A DNA stretch of 64,000 nt from Ailurus styani (taxonomy: Eukaryota; Chordata; Mammalia; Carnivora; Ailuridae). Each line of letters begins with the position of its first letter. The stretch's first letter is position 1. A program made the translations under genes and the position numbers. Under the pieces are notes generated by a model. It saw nothing but the letters and a program-made list of their open reading frames with translations, was not told where the DNA came from and made no database searches. The stretch spans positions 2,014,146-2,078,145 of the forward strand of contig LNAC01000232.1 in NCBI GenBank assembly GCA_002007465.1, written 5' to 3'. Positions 19,026 through 31,182 of this stretch are shown one piece after another.

Positions 19026-21272
19026 CTGGGAAAGGGTTGGGGAAGGTGAGAGGGCACAGGCAGAGAGAAAACAGAGGAGAGAGCTGGTTACACATAACAG
19101 AGGGCAGTGCCTGAGGGCAAAGCCAAGATACAGTACTACATGTTTCTCTCTTAGGAGATGAACCCTTAACAGCTATCATTTCTGCAGGCAAATGAACAAA
19201 CAGTTATGTTTAAGTGGAAGGAAAGAAGAGGGGCTGAGAGACAGAGACTTTAGTGGATGTGAGAAGAACATCTGAGCACCTGAAGAAGCAGAGGTAAGCA
19301 CAGACAGGGAAGGAAGGTGAGCTCAGACCTTTGTCTTTGCCTCAGCCATGCAGAGGGGGGACTGGTCTGGTCAGTGATCTGACAGAGGAGAAAATGAGGC
19401 CAGAGATGCACTTCTGATCTTTTCACTCTTTCTTGGTATTTATCTACTTTTCTGGGTTGGAAAGAACACCCAGAGATACAGCCCCTGTCTGGCATTGATG
19501 GCAGGAGTACGATCCAAGGAGGCCAATGACTGGAAACACATCATACAGTTCATGAGCTCAGGCTTGGAAGCAGGACCCAGGTTCAACGCTGAGTCCAGCA
19601 CTCTCTCCATACCACAGAGCAGCCCCCCTGCTTTAGAGGAAAGACTGGGGCATATCCCTGCTCTGTCCCCATTGCTCCCCTCACACGCTTTCTCCCCATA
19701 GACTGAGACCCTTGCAGGAAGTGTTGCCTGTATCTGTGGGGAAAGGACCTGTGGAGAAGGAGTTAAAGGGCCAAACTTCCTACTCTGAGTGGGTTCTAGG
19801 AGGAATCCATTACACTCTCGAAGGAGCATTAATCATGGGAAATATAAGTGAATGCTGTATGAGAGACGAAATGGGGAAAAATGCGTATTTACCCTGGGTC
19901 CCAAAGACCAGGGAGTTTCCCTCCAATTTCCTCTTAGCTATGGAAAATGTAATGAAGTCACCAGGCAGGAGGCAGAGGAAAGGGTGGCAGGGCAACCAGC
20001 AGGCAGCTCAAGGTCATTAGCTCTGAGCCGGACCAGACCCTCTTTGCTCCCTTGGGTCAAAGGTACAGATATAAGGAGAACTGAGTCAGGCAAGGCTAGT
20101 ACCGAAGGGCCAGAGACAGAGCTCCCCTAACTCTCTCCTCCACACTCTTTTCATCTCCAATGTCCTACTCTCTTTGTGAAGTCTGGTCCCCCAGTAAAAC
20201 CCCCATATCAACTTAAAGACTTGCCACGCACCCCATAAAAGATGCTCTGCTCTCTTTATATTAATGGCTTCTCCCTGTTCCCAACTCACTCACTTCCAGA
20301 GCAGATCTTCCTCACCCTGGGCAAGTCCAAAATCTCAGGACTCTCATGTCAGGGTCAGAGTTGGGCTGTGTTTAGCACAAGACAGATACTCTTACAGTCC
20401 AGCACCTTCATCACAAACTTGGCACGGGGAAGTAAAAGGTCTGGTCTGAGGTGCGTTCTACCCCAGGAGTGGGCGGCTGAGCTACAGGAAGGAGGTACAA
20501 TGTGTCCTGGTCTCAGCCCCCAGCCACAATGTTCATTTACAACCAGGCAGGTGGAGTGGCAGGACTCAGACAGGCAGGCCTAGCTTTTCCCTGAGAGCAG
20601 CTCTGAGCACAGGGCAGGAGAAGAGACCATCAACAGGGAGAGCCCAGTTCTGTGGCAGTGCCGACTGGGAGGCGGAGTAGGAGGCAGAGCAAATGCTCTC
20701 TGGCTCCAGGTGGCCAAGGGTGGGGGCTGCAGGAAGCTGAGTGATTGGGCGGGGGGGGGGGGGGGGGGGGGGTAGTGAGTGAAGACTGGAGAACTAGATT
20801 GGGAGGGCACTCAGTCCAGGAGCTACGTAGGAATTTAGGAAGAAGTGATTGCATAAGGAGGAGAAGAATCAATGACTCTCATTAGTTGTTTGGAGGACAG
20901 GATAAGGAGTAATGAGCCAAAGCTGCCATTGGGAACACACGTCAAACCCCAGGCCCAGCAGGAGCTGTTCAAGGGCTGTCTCCACGGCTGCAGAAGAGCG
21001 ATGGATGGGCAGTGCTGCCTCAGAGATCTCTAACCCTCACCCTTCACCGCCTGGAAGCTGTACCCTGGGTAGTATCTTCTCTCACAGCCTGGTCCTGGGC
21101 TACTGTGGAAGAGAAGCTGCACACCCAATCTCAGCAGACCCTTCAAGTCTTATTTCGCCAGCCTTTGGCAAACTGTGGTTGTTCCCCAGATGCCCAGCTG
21201 CACAGTATAACCCACTGGCTGGGAAAGGGCCCTCAAGAGACACAGGCAGAGATGGAGGCAGGGCCGACTCAC
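19026..21272 (-). other. ARMH3: ARMH3 last intron
   Basis: No exon recognised. Holds a 22-bp poly-G run at 20751-20772. Otherwise unique-looking sequence. Confidence 0.7.
20751..20772 (+). repeat. Poly-G tract (22 bp)
   Basis: Uninterrupted G22, preceded by GGGC; poly-C in the ARMH3 transcript. Prone to sequencing length error. Confidence 0.95.
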
Positions 21273-21389
21273 CAGCTCTTTGAAGAAGGCAGCTTCCTTG
21301 TGCTGCTCCGAGTAGCGCTCATACTGGTCCAGGCCATCCTGCAGCTTCAGTGTGAGTGTGTCATAGTTGGCTCGTACTACCTCCAGCAC
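21273..21389 (-). CDS. ARMH3: ARMH3 penultimate coding exon
   Basis: The 117-nt (39-codon) exon starts after acceptor CCCCCAG (ends 21390) and ends GAGCTG|GTGAGTC. It encodes [20 protein letters not shown] then [19 protein letters not shown]. Both ends are phase 0, so it joins …QLSEEQ upstream and VRSIST… downstream in frame. It is a charged helical stretch of the ARMH3 C-terminal domain. No disruption is seen. Confidence 0.95.
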
Positions 21390-21577
21390 CTGGGGGAGGT
21401 CAAGGGCCGGGTAGGACTTAGGCCATTCAAACCCTAGGTCACTAGTTCCCCACACCCCTCCTGCTGCCCTGCTGGGTTGGAGTCAATCTGGAGCAATACC
21501 TCCAAAGACTATGCGTACTACTTATCACCCAGAAGAAAGTCTGGCCACATAGAACAATGCCTCAGGTTTCTGGGACC

Positions 21578-21784
21578 TTTTTTTTTTTAAGATTTTATTT
21601 ATTTATTTGACAAAGGGAGGGAGAGAGAGCGAGCAAGAGCACAAGCAGGGTGGGCAGCAGAGGGAAAGGGAGAAGCAGGCTCCCCACTGAGCAGCGAGCC
21701 CAATGCGGGGCTCGATCCTAGGACCCTGGGATCATGACCAGAGCCAAAGGCAGACGCTTAACCAACTAAGCCACCCAGGCACCC
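21578..21784 (-). mobile_element. SINEC
   Basis: Poly-T, AAGATTTTATTTATTTATTTGAC … GCCACCCAGGCACCC; target-site duplication TCTGGGACC at 21569-21577 and 21785-21793. Confidence 0.93.
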
Positions 21785-22557
21785 TCTGGGACCATTTTCT
21801 AATCTCTTCTATTCCTGGCTTTTCCTGACCCATCCCACCTGGCCACCAAGGCTGTTTTCTCGGGATATGGTAAAAGAGCACGAGAAGAGGTGCCAGAACA
21901 GTGAATGTCTAAGCTCAGCAGCATCCTGACACCATCAATGTGTTCTCAGCCACATCCTGCAGCTTTCTCTGGCCAGGTTGTCACAGTTGCTGAGTAAGAC
22001 TTTGCCAATGTCTCCTTTTTTCCCTTTCTGGGAACCACATTTCTTCAGTCCCGGGATGTTCCTCAACACCATCTGCCACTTGTTTTCATCTCTCCATGCC
22101 AACTCAGTATTCCCATCCATTGCCTGGATGGAACTTTTGGGCCCTCCAGCCTTGGGATGTAGGGGATACTTTCTTGACTAAGCTAGAGCTGACTGCATTT
22201 TTGTTGTGATGAGGGGTCTCTCCCCTTTCTCTAACTTTCTATGGGGGTGGGTGGATTCAGACCCCCACTGACTCCAGGAACTGTGGATCTCTGTGGTTCC
22301 AAAAGGAAGTTCTAATGTGACTTTAATTGTTAAGACCATGAATTAGAGGCACAGGCAATTAGGGGGAAAGGCACTACATCAAGACAGAAGTGAGTTGGGC
22401 AGAAAGGAGAAATCAGGAGATGGAATGACTGTTCATTCACTGTGGTAATCTGGGTGCTAGCTATTCTGTAACTTGATCTGACTAGGGAGGGAAGTCTAGG
22501 ACATCATGGAGAGCTCCCAGTTCAGTAAGGAACTTGGGAGGAATGAGTGAGGCTTAT

Positions 22558-22758
22558 TATTATTTTTTTTAAGATTTTATTTATTTGCCAGAGAGAGAGA
22601 GAGAGAGAGCGAGAGCTCACGAGGAGGGGTGAGTGGCAGGCACAGGGAAAAGCAGGCTCCCCTCTGAGCAAGGAGCCTGATGCAGGACTTGATCCCAGGA
22701 TCCCGGGGTCATGACCTGAGCTGAAGGCAGACACTCAACTAAGCCACCTAGGCGTCCC
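22558..22758 (-). mobile_element. SINEC
   Basis: AAGATTTTATTTATTTGCCAG, a (GA)n stretch, and end AAGCCACCTAGGCGTCCC. The B-box-proximal part lacks a few bases (ACTCAACTAAGCC). Flanks GTGAGGCTTATT / GTGAGACTTAATT are an imperfect target-site duplication. Confidence 0.88.
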
Positions 22759-24389
22759 ATTGTGAGACTTAATTCTAACAGAGGGTAGGGGTAAAGAGAA
22801 AAAGCTAGAGTCAGGACTGGTCAGAGGGATTGAAAATGGACTCCTGAGGGGCACAAAGTACCCTGGGCTGTTCTCACCAATTCAGTCTTATGCCAGGACA
22901 CACTTCACTTGGTAGCAGACACTTCTGCCTGCCAAGAATTTCTGAGGGGAGAGTAATGATGGAGAACACAGGGAAGGTTGTGTCCTCCAGTCTGGGGGAA
23001 GGGACAGTTAGGGCAAAGGTTTGGCCTAGGCTCCAGGTTCAGTCTCTTCCTCCAGACACTCAGCTTCTCAAGGTCACTCTGCCTGGCTATGTCCCATAGA
23101 CCCTATTTCCAGCTGGGTCCTTTGCTTCTAATTCCATCTGTCAGCTCCGTCAGCGGGAGGACCAGTACTCAGCAACGGCAGTCACCCACAAGATAATGCA
23201 GTCCTCTCATGCATGCGGGCTGTGCTTGCAGCTGAAATATCTATAGCTAAGGTCTTGGCCCGGAAGTGAATGTCTCAAATCCCCCAAAAAGCAAAATTCG
23301 TCCAAGATGGAACCGGCCCCCAGAAACCAGACAGAACAGAATAATACACGTTTCTCTAACCCTGAACTCTGGGCAACTTCAGCAATGCCTATGACCCAGC
23401 ATCCTGGGCTCAGCCTTTCCTAAGGGATATCAGGTTAAGACAAATACCATGCTAAAGCCAATTCTGAGAAGAAGGAGCCAAATGTCAAGAGATACTACAT
23501 CCTGAGAGCCTCAGGCTTAGGCCACACTGCCCTGATCACCTGGGCTTTCTCCTCTTGCCCTGGCCAAGCGGAAGGTCTAAGATCTCACTCAGAACAGGGA
23601 TTTTTCACTTCCCAACAAATTTGGCTTTTGCCAGAAGAATTTAGTTCCGTTTCTTTAAGGGACGTGAAAACAGAGAACGTCCTTAAGCTATCAGTTCCTT
23701 GGAAGGAAACCAGAGGCCTGGCTGGACTTAGTGCATGATTTCAGCTCTCCTCTTATCCTGGTCTTACTTCCTTTCTTCTTTTTTTTACCCACAAGTAAGC
23801 TGCCTTTCAGTTCACTCGGCCTCTTCCATCTCCCACCCTATTCACCTCTCTTAAATCCCCAGGAGAAGAAGATATTCTAAGTTTGGGTCCGGGCCCCAGC
23901 CCACTTGGGATTCTGGAGCACTAAGGCTACTTTCCTATTCTAGGACTTTACTTTCCTATTCTAGGACTTTGCTTTCTGTAGCTTCAGACTTTAGGAACAT
24001 ACCCCTTTTGGGCTTCCCATTCCGCACTGGCCTGGGATGTGGCAGAGGGCAGTACTCAGGCAGAGGGCAATCTCCCAGAGTGCTTGAACCTTAGGTTTTA
24101 CCACGGTTTGCAACCCCAGCCTCTGGCTTCCTGACCATTCCAAAGGTCCTTCCCCAATCACAGAGTGACCTGACAGCAAACTTGTGTTCATTTCCTTCTC
24201 AGTCTGAATTGACACCAACAGTATAACCTACCTGTGGAGAGTATGTAAGGCTGCCACTGGCCCACTTCCAGTCAGGGCAACATGTATGGCTTTCCTTAGC
24301 AGCCAGGCTGCCAAATGAGGATGAAACCACAAGATGATAATAGAGACTTCTTATAGAATAGGAAGTAAACATGGAATCTATCAAGATTG
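22759..24389. other. ARMH3 intron, no gene recognised
   Basis: Contains a 21-bp tandem duplication (ACTTTCCTATTCTAGGACTT at 23929-23948 and 23950-23969); otherwise unique-looking. Confidence 0.6.
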
Positions 24390-24640
24390 CAGTGGGATGT
24401 ACTGAGGCTACAGAGTTAGAGAAACCTGGGTTCATATCTTGGCATCATCATCTAGTACTTATATGACCTTGACCTGTCTATGCTTTAGTTTCTTTACTGG
24501 TAGAACAGTCATCATCATACAATTTTTTATGATATTATAAAGATTAAAGATAATATATGAAATAAACATAAAAATTTAAATCATAAGATCCAGCCAACAG
24601 AACGTGCCAATGAATGAAAGCTATTAAGATTGAAACGAAA
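24390..24640 (+). repeat. MIR
   Basis: AGAAACCTGGGTTCATATC, TATATGACCTTGACC, TTTAGTTTCTTTACTGGTAGAA and later AAAGATTAAAGATAATATATG follow the forward MIR order. Confidence 0.6.
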
Positions 24641-24672
24641 AAAAGAAATGGAAATAAGAAACACCTGATGCA

Positions 24673-24858
24673 GGCGCCTGCCTGGGTGGCTCAGTTGGTT
24701 AAGCAACTGCCTTTGGCTTAGGTCATGATCCCAGAGTCCCGGGATCAAGTCCTGCATCAGGCTCCCAGCTCCATGGGGAGTCTGCTTCTCTGACCTTCTC
24801 CCCTCTCATGCTCTCTCTCAAATAAATAAATAAAATCTTAAAAAAAAAAAAAAAAAGG
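24673..24858 (+). mobile_element. SINEC
   Basis: GCGCCTGCCTGGGTGGCTCAG to AATAAATAAATAAAATCTT-A(17); target-site duplication AACACCTGATGCA at 24660-24672 and 24859-24871. Confidence 0.93.
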
Positions 24859-25019
24859 AACACCTGATGCATTCGAATAAGATGAATGAGGTGGTGGAAT
24901 GGTGGCCAACAAGGTCCAGAGCTCTCACTAATATATAAGGAGAGTGATATGGAAGGCAACCATACCTCTTTTTTGCCTAAGTGTTACCATGGGGACAGAC
25001 CACAGAAATAATAGTTCTG

Positions 25020-25170
25020 GAAGGAACCTCTGAAATCACCGACCTAATCCATGGCCCTCATTTCACAGATGAAGAAACAGATATCCAGAAAAACTGTGAA
25101 GTACCCAAAAACACAAAGCTGGAATTAGACAAGACAATCTTCTGATTCCCAATCCAGTGCTCTTCCTGTA
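25020..25170 (-). repeat. Possible ancient mammalian repeat
   Basis: CTCATTTCACAGATGAAGAAACAG … CAATCCAGTGCTCTTCCTG resembles MIR-like or DNA-transposon consensus ends; the family is not certain. Confidence 0.35.
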
Positions 25171-25500
25171 CTGGCAAGCTAGTTTAACCTGAGGCACATT
25201 CCTTAGTTTACAGGCTAAGCTTAATTTTCCAGAGAACAAACATTCAAGGAATTCAAACTCACTACTAAGAAGTGGGAACCAGATCTGTAGAGAGCTGGAA
25301 AGGTAACCTGGTGAAAGCCTGGTTTGATGCTTAAGTCTTCATTACTACCAGGTCCCTCAGGGCTCCAGGGTTTGTCAGTTCCCACCAATAGCAGCTGAAG
25401 ATCCTGCTCAGCCCTGCTGTCGTTGGTATCAATTATCACCAAAACCGTACAGACCACTCCAAACTCATTATCAGCAAAATCTAGTTTGGGTTGCTATTTT

Positions 25501-25696
25501 ATTTTATTTTTATTTTTATTTTAGAAAGAGAGAGAACACAAGCTTGAGGGGAAGAAGGAGAAGGAGAGAGAATCTCAAATAGATTCTGCACTGACCACGG
25601 AGCCCACACAGGGCTTGCTCTCATGACTCTGAGGATCATGATCTGAGCCAAAACCAAGAGTCAGCCACTCAACCAACTACACCATCAGTTGCCCCT
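25501..25696 (-). mobile_element. Diverged SINEC
   Basis: TTTTATTTTAGAAAGAGAGAGAACACAAGC … ATCATGATCTGAGCC … ACACCATCAGTTGCCCC; target-site duplication GGGTTGCTATTTT at 25488-25500 and 25697-25709. Confidence 0.85.
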
Positions 25697-25833
25697 GGGT
25701 TGCTATTTTAATTATTTAGTACTCATTTAGAAACCTGAAATACAAAGGTCTTTAATCTTCCATGGGCTTCTTTGTCTGCAACCATTAGGTGGTCTCTCAG
25801 CTTGGGACTCGGGGTGTTGAAAAGATTCAATGA

Positions 25834-26044
25834 GGGGCACCTGGGTGGCTCAGTGGCTCAGTGGGTTAAGCGTCTGCCTTTGGCTCAGGTCAAGATTTCA
25901 GGGTCCTGGGATAGAGTCCAGCGTTGGGCTCCCTACTAGGCCTCCCTGCTCAGCAGGGAGTCTGCTTCTCCCTCTCCCCATCCCCCTCCCCCGGCTCATG
26001 CTTGCTCTCTCTGTCATAAAATAAATAAAATCTTAAAAAAAAAA
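25834..26044 (+). mobile_element. SINEC
   Basis: GGGCACCTGGGTGGCTCAGT, with an internal 11-bp duplication (GTGGCTCAGTGGCTCAGTGGG), to AAATAAATAAAATCTT-A(n). Flanking ATTCAATGA/ATCAATGA is a short target-site duplication. Confidence 0.9.
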
Positions 26045-26108
26045 ATCAATGAATACCTTCTACAATGTGAACCCTCCCCTCCTCCCCTTTTTAAAAGTTA
26101 TATTTCTT

Positions 26109-26304
26109 TTTTTTTTTAAGATTTTTATTTTATTTATTTGACAAAGAGAGAGATCACAAGTAGGCTGAGAGGCAGGCAGAGAGAGAGGAGGAAGCAGGCT
26201 CCCTGCTGAGCAGGGAATCCGATTCGGGCCTTGATCCCAGGACCCTGAGATCATGACCTGAGCCGAAGGCAGAGGCTTTAACCCACTGAGCCACCCAGGC
26301 GCCC
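26109..26304 (-). mobile_element. SINEC, young subfamily
   Basis: Poly-T, TAAGATTTTTATTTTATTTATTTGAC … GAGCCACCCAGGCGCCC; flanks TTATATTTCTT / TTACATTTCTT. Inverted relative to the SINE ending 65 bp to the left. Confidence 0.9.
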
Positions 26305-26335
26305 AACAATTACATTTCTTCAGAATCTAGTAGCG

Positions 26336-26628
26336 CTTTTTTTTAAGATTTTATTTATTTATTTATTTGATAGAGAGAGAGAGAGAGACTGTGAGAGAGG
26401 GAACACAAGCAGGGGGAGTGGAAGAGGGAGAAGCTCAGCAGGAAGCCTGATATGGGGCTCAATCCCAGGACCCAGGGATCATGACCTGAGCTGAAGGCAG
26501 ATGCTTAACTGACTGCACCACCTAGACGCCCCCTGCAACCCCCGCCCCCCTGCTCTTTCAGTAACATAGGGTTCAAACTCAAGATCAAGAGTCGCAGGCT
26601 CCACCGACTAAGACTGCCAGGGGCCCCC
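26336..26628 (-). mobile_element. SINEC (26336-26532) abutting a degraded older SINEC (26533-26628)
   Basis: The first is TTTAAGATTTTATTTATTTATT … CTAGACGCCCC. It is followed directly by GTAACATAGGGTTCAAACTC, AAGATCAAGAGTCGC and GCCAGGGGCCCC, a remnant of the GTAATCTCT-type older SINE, so the younger one probably inserted in the older one's tail. Confidence 0.75.
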
Positions 26629-28049
26629 AAATACATTCTACAATGAATGCTCATACCTCAAGGCCAATTTTCCATTCTCTGAAAGAGACTGTAACCACCC
26701 CATTCCCACTTCCATGCCCTTCTGCTTTAAGCCTGCCAAACCCTTAATCATAGAAAAATGAACCTCTGGATGATTTGAAACAGATATAGTAATTATGAGT
26801 AGGAAAGATGATAAAGGCTTCTTAGAGGATTTTCATGATAATCTCCATCTATCCCACTGGACTCTGGCTATTTGCTCTATTTCAGATGTTTATTCACTAG
26901 TTAGAGTATGATTTTTTTGGCTCCATTTTTTTCCCCATAAGGTGGGAAAAGACAGCTTGAGAGATCAAGCTCTGAAACTACAAACAAGAGCATCACCAGG
27001 TGTAAATCTGCGTATTGCCTTTATGTCTCTCAGGGTTTGAGAGAGCTGACCAGGTACTGCTTATTCTACAAGCTGATGACAGAGAAATAATGAAAGAAAT
27101 TGGTCCATGGCAAGTTGTTAGGAAATGAAATTCACCCCTTGCGATGGTTCCACCTTTGGGACAACCCTCTCCTGGTGCCCTGAGAACCAAGAAGATTGGA
27201 CTAAAAAGGTTTGCTCCCCATGCCACCTGTCTGAACTGTTCACTGCTCTAGCACAATGTCCTATCTCTAAAGAAATAGTCTTGAGCAGAGTAGGCCTTCA
27301 ACAACAATCAGTGGCAAATGGACTGCTAGAGGGGAGAGAAGTGGCCAAGTAACTGCAGGCAGTTCTTATGGTAAATGCAGACTGAGATCTCCCTCTTGTC
27401 CCTGGAAGAACACAGCAAGTCAGCCAGGAAGTCTGAGAACTTTTTCCTTCTACTACCCAGTAAACTTCCTCAAACTCAAAGGAAGATACTCTTTCCTCTA
27501 AAAATGAGAATGACCTACTCAAAGTATTGCCTAGCTCCCTTCTCTGAATCTGTTATAGGGCTGAAATACTCTGTAAATTTTGGCAAGAGACTAAAAAGAA
27601 ACTGGAGGTCTGATTCTTCATTTTTCTGTGAAAGTACCTAAGCTATGTAGCCACCCGTCTTTCCTCTACTTTCCCCAAACCAGACCTTCCCCATAGCTAG
27701 TGATGTGTCTCCCAATGAGGAACAGCCATCTCTTCTCCCAGAAGCAATAAAGGTCTGTTCCTAACCTTGCGGTTTCACCAGTATAAGGACAGCCTCTCAC
27801 AGTTAAGTGGTGCTCTGGTCAGGTGTTGGATTGCATGCAACTGGAATTCAGATGATAAAGAAGCAAAAAGACAATTCCTCCTCCTCCCTAATCCATACTT
27901 ATTCTTCCAAATTCAGAACTAGCTAAACAAGAAGCCCTGCAAAGATGTTCTCCAAGTAAAGACCTTGATGGGTCACTACTGGATCTAGTTGTATTTGGTC
28001 CCTGAAAAAGAGTTTCAACCAACAGCTACTAATTTTCAAAAGAACACAG
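26629..28049. other. ARMH3 intron, no gene recognised
   Basis: Unique-looking AT-richer sequence, no repeat signature or exon identified. Confidence 0.55.
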
Positions 28050-28215
28050 GAGTGTGGCTGTATTTCACTCTCATGTGGAATTTAAGAAACACAACAAAAA
28101 AGGAAAAGAGGAAAAAAAGAGAGACAAACCAAAAAACAGACTGCTAACTAGAGAGAACAAACTGGTGGGTGGGGGATTGGTGAAAAAGGAGAAGGAGATT
28201 AAGAGGATGCTTATC

Positions 28216-28418
28216 TTTTTTTTTTTTTAAAAGATTTTATTCATTTATTTGAGAGAGAAAGCACACGTGAGAGAGAAAGCTCGAGAGGGGGTACAGTCAG
28301 AGGGAGAAGCAGACTCCCCACTGAGCGGGGCGCCCAATTCAGGACTCAATCCTGGGCCTCCAGGATCACGACCTGAGCTGAAGGCAGACACCCAAATGAC
28401 TGAGCCACACAGGTGCCT
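28216..28418 (-). mobile_element. SINEC nested in L1
   Basis: Poly-T, AAAAGATTTTATTCATTTATTTGAGAG … CTGAGCCACACAGGTGCCT; imperfect target-site duplication AAGAGGATGCTTATC (28201-28215) / AAGAGGACACTTATC (28419-28433). Confidence 0.88.
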
Positions 28419-28433
28419 AAGAGGACACTTATC

Positions 28434-28621
28434 TTTTTTTTTAAGTTAACATATAATGTCTTATTTGTTTAATGGGTACAAGTCTGTGATTCATCAGTCT
28501 TACACAATTCACAGTGCTCACCACAACACATATCCTCCCCAATGTCCGTCACCAGCCACCCCATCCCTCCCACCCCCTCCCCTACAGCAACCCTCAGTTT
28601 GTTTCCTGAGATTAAGAGTGA
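28434..28621 (-). mobile_element. 5'-truncated L1 nested in L1
   Basis: TTTTTTTTTAAGTTAACATATAATG … GATTCATCAGTCTTACACAATTCACAG … is the reverse complement of an L1 3' end; target-site duplication GAGGACACTTAT at 28421-28432 and 28622-28633. Confidence 0.82.
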
Positions 28622-28751
28622 GAGGACACTTATATTGATGAATACTGAGTAATGTATGAAACTGCTAAATCACTATAGTGTACCCCTGAAACTAAAATAA
28701 CACTGTATGTTAATTATATTGGAATAACATTAAAAAAAAAAAGAGTATGAC

Positions 28752-29165
28752 TCTAGAGTCAGCCTGCCTGAACTCATCCTAGCTCCACCACTTACTAGCA
28801 GGTTAGACTGGGTGAGCCTCAGTTTCCTCATCTGTAAAATGAGGATTATAATAATGTTCTTTTTTTTTTTTTTAAAGATTTTATTTATTCATTTGACACA
28901 GAGAGAGAGATTACAAGTAGGCAGAGAGGCAGGCAGAGAGAGAGACAAGGAGAGGAGGAAGCAGGCTCCCTGCTGAGCAGAGAGCCCGATGCGGGCCTCG
29001 ATCCCAGGACGCTGAGATCATGACCTGAGCCGAAAGCAGAGGCTTTAACCCACTGAGCCACCCAGGCGCCCTATAATAATGTTCTTCATAGAGAAATGCA
29101 ATAGATATAAAGTGCCAGTCATACTACTTGACCCACAGAGAGTGCTTTACATTATGATGATTCTC
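28752..29165 (+). repeat. MIR interrupted by a SINE
   Basis: AGAGTCAGCCTGCCTGAACTC, GAGCCTCAGTTTCCTCATCTG and TAAAATGAGGATTATAATAATG, resuming at 29087 with CATAGAGAAATGCAATAGATA and GTGCCAGTCATAC. Confidence 0.75.
28862..29071 (-). mobile_element. SINEC, young subfamily
   Basis: Little-diverged element close to the one in KCNIP2; perfect 15-bp target-site duplication TATAATAATGTTCTT at 28847-28861 and 29072-29086, splitting the MIR. Confidence 0.95.
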
Positions 29166-29204
29166 TTTCATTTTAATATAACTCCTGAATAACTCCTTTT
29201 TGTT

Positions 29205-29421
29205 TTTTTAAATTCAATTAATTAACATAGAGTGGTTTTATTTAAGCAATTTTTCATCTTCTTTTTTTTTTTTTTTAAAGATTTTATATTATTTGAGAGA
29301 AAGGCCATTGCAGAGGGAGACGGGGCTCAATTCCAGGACCCTGGGATCACGGCCCAAGCTGAAGGCAGACGTTCAACAGACTGAGCCACCCAGGAGTCCC
29401 ATAACATATAGTGTATTATTA
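29205..29421 (-). mobile_element. L1 3' fragment with nested SINEC (29261-29400)
   Basis: AATTCAATTAATTAACATAGAGTGG and AACATATAGTGTATTATTAG are reverse L1 3' ends. The SINE between them is short (internal deletion): AAAGATTTTATATTATTTGAG … GCCACCCAGGAGTCCC. Confidence 0.7.
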
Positions 29422-30976
29422 GAAATAACTGCTTTTTAGAACCTGAAATTCCAAGCCTTGCCATAAATGAGCAAACTCTCCCCTCCCCGACTTTCTGGAA
29501 GAGATGAGTCTTCCACAGGCTTCCCAAAGAGGAATTTCCTGTGGAGGAAAGAATGCGTGTAGACAGGCAGAGTGGCAGGTCCTCTCCTGGAGAAACAAAC
29601 ATGCTACTACCACCGATTTCCTTACTAAAACTGTGGCACAGCTAGATACTCAGCCCCCTGAAGGAAGAGACCCAGTGTTACACTATAGATTTTCCACAAT
29701 GTCTAACAAGAGTCCTAAGAAACAGTAAACATTCAACATGCTTGTGGACTAATTTAGTAACACTTAGGCTCAACCAAAAAGGAAAGGAATTTCTCATCAA
29801 GGTCATATAATAAGATTAGAGTTAGGCTATCACAGTACACCCAGCATTCTGATGATAGGCTTCTAAAGCCCTCAGAATCAAGTCCTGCCTTTAAGGAGTG
29901 AACAAGCAAAATGCAGACTCAAGATAAACCACCTTGGAAGGACATACCCACAGAGAGAAGCACACACAGGGTGGAGCCAGCAGTGCTTAGTGTGGTTTGG
30001 AATCAGCTGCAAAACCAGTGAATGAGTGGCCCGACTGAAAGAGTGTCACACCTTTTAAAACAGGGAAAACAAACGAATCCAAGATCTCTCCTCTTTTGTC
30101 CTCCATCTCCTCCACTTTACATTACTGTGTCAGTTACTTCTGAGTGCAAAAATTTCTACCAGTGTAGTAGGGCCCCTGAGACGGCAGCTGCTAGGAGGGC
30201 CATTAGCTCTGATAAGTCTCTGACTCTGGCACTGACAGTCTAGGCTCCGTCAGGTCCTACCACCCGAGGGGCAGACTGGTTAGGCTCAGCCCTGATGCTG
30301 AAAAAGTAAGTCCTGCGCAAAAGATGAGCAAAAGGTTAAAAAGGTGGGAAAGAATATTACTTTACTTCCCAAACACACAATCTATAGCTTCAATTTCTCA
30401 AATCAGGTTTGACCCATTCTAAAATGTCCTTTTGAGGTGTGTTCAATTTAGCAATGAATTTAAAACTGTACATATTCAGCTCAACTGCACAGGGTACTCA
30501 TTAGATAACTGTCCAAAACAATCTAAGCAGATACACCCAGTGTTCTTTGAATAGCCAGGTTCAAAGTCTTGCTGAGCTATTTTTGGCACTTCTTTGCATA
30601 CTGTAACTAACAGATTTGCATCTCAGAAGATGAGGAGAAGAAACAATTAGGTTCAGGAGCTCCAAGACTAACTAGTACCCAAAGAAGACTGTTCACTTCC
30701 TTCAGACACTGTCTGCTTAACCTTCTCTTATACAGGGCAAAGCCTGTCCCTCTAGACATGGCCTAAAAGGGACATAGTGATCAAGTACACAGTTAAAAGG
30801 ACAAAACATCAGCTATGCAAGAACTTCATGTTTCAGTTCTCCTTGTTGTTTTGAGATTTGAGGGTGGGCCTGTGTAAATGATCAATGTAAGGCTGGGACC
30901 TGGGCCCAAGAACAGAGGGGAAAATGGGGAAAGGGAAGAGACATCTTTTAGTGGATTATCTTAAAATGAATATTAA
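29422..30976. other. ARMH3 intron, no gene recognised
   Basis: No repeat signature or exon seen. Small ORFs show no family resemblance. Confidence 0.55.
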
Positions 30977-31182
30977 GGGCGCCTGGGTGGCTCAGTGGGT
31001 TAAAGCCTCTGCTTTCGACTCAGGTCATGGTCTCAGGGTCCTGGGATCGAGGCCCGCATCGGGCTCCCTGCTCAGCGGGGAGCCTGCTTCCCCCTCTCTC
31101 TCTCTGCCTGCCTCTCTGCCTCCTTGTGATCTCTCTCCCTCTGTGAAATAAATAAAATCTTTTAAAAAAAATTAAAAAAAAA
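30977..31182 (+). mobile_element. SINEC, young subfamily
   Basis: GGGCGCCTGGGTGGCTCAGT to AAATAAATAAAATCTTTT-A(n); 15-bp target-site duplication TAAAATGAATATTAA at 30962-30976 and 31183-31197. Confidence 0.95.

Larger units (their letters stand above)
28050..28742 (+). mobile_element. L1 3' end, interrupted by a SINE and by a second L1
   Basis: Plus-strand L1 3' sequence: TTTCACTCTCATGTGGAATTT and GACAAACCAAAAAACAGACTG (28070-28215), then TGTACCCCTGAAACTAAAATAAC and TGTATGTTAATTATATTGGAATAAC-A(n) at 28680-28742. A SINE (28216-28418) and an antisense L1 piece (28434-28621) were inserted later. Confidence 0.82.
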
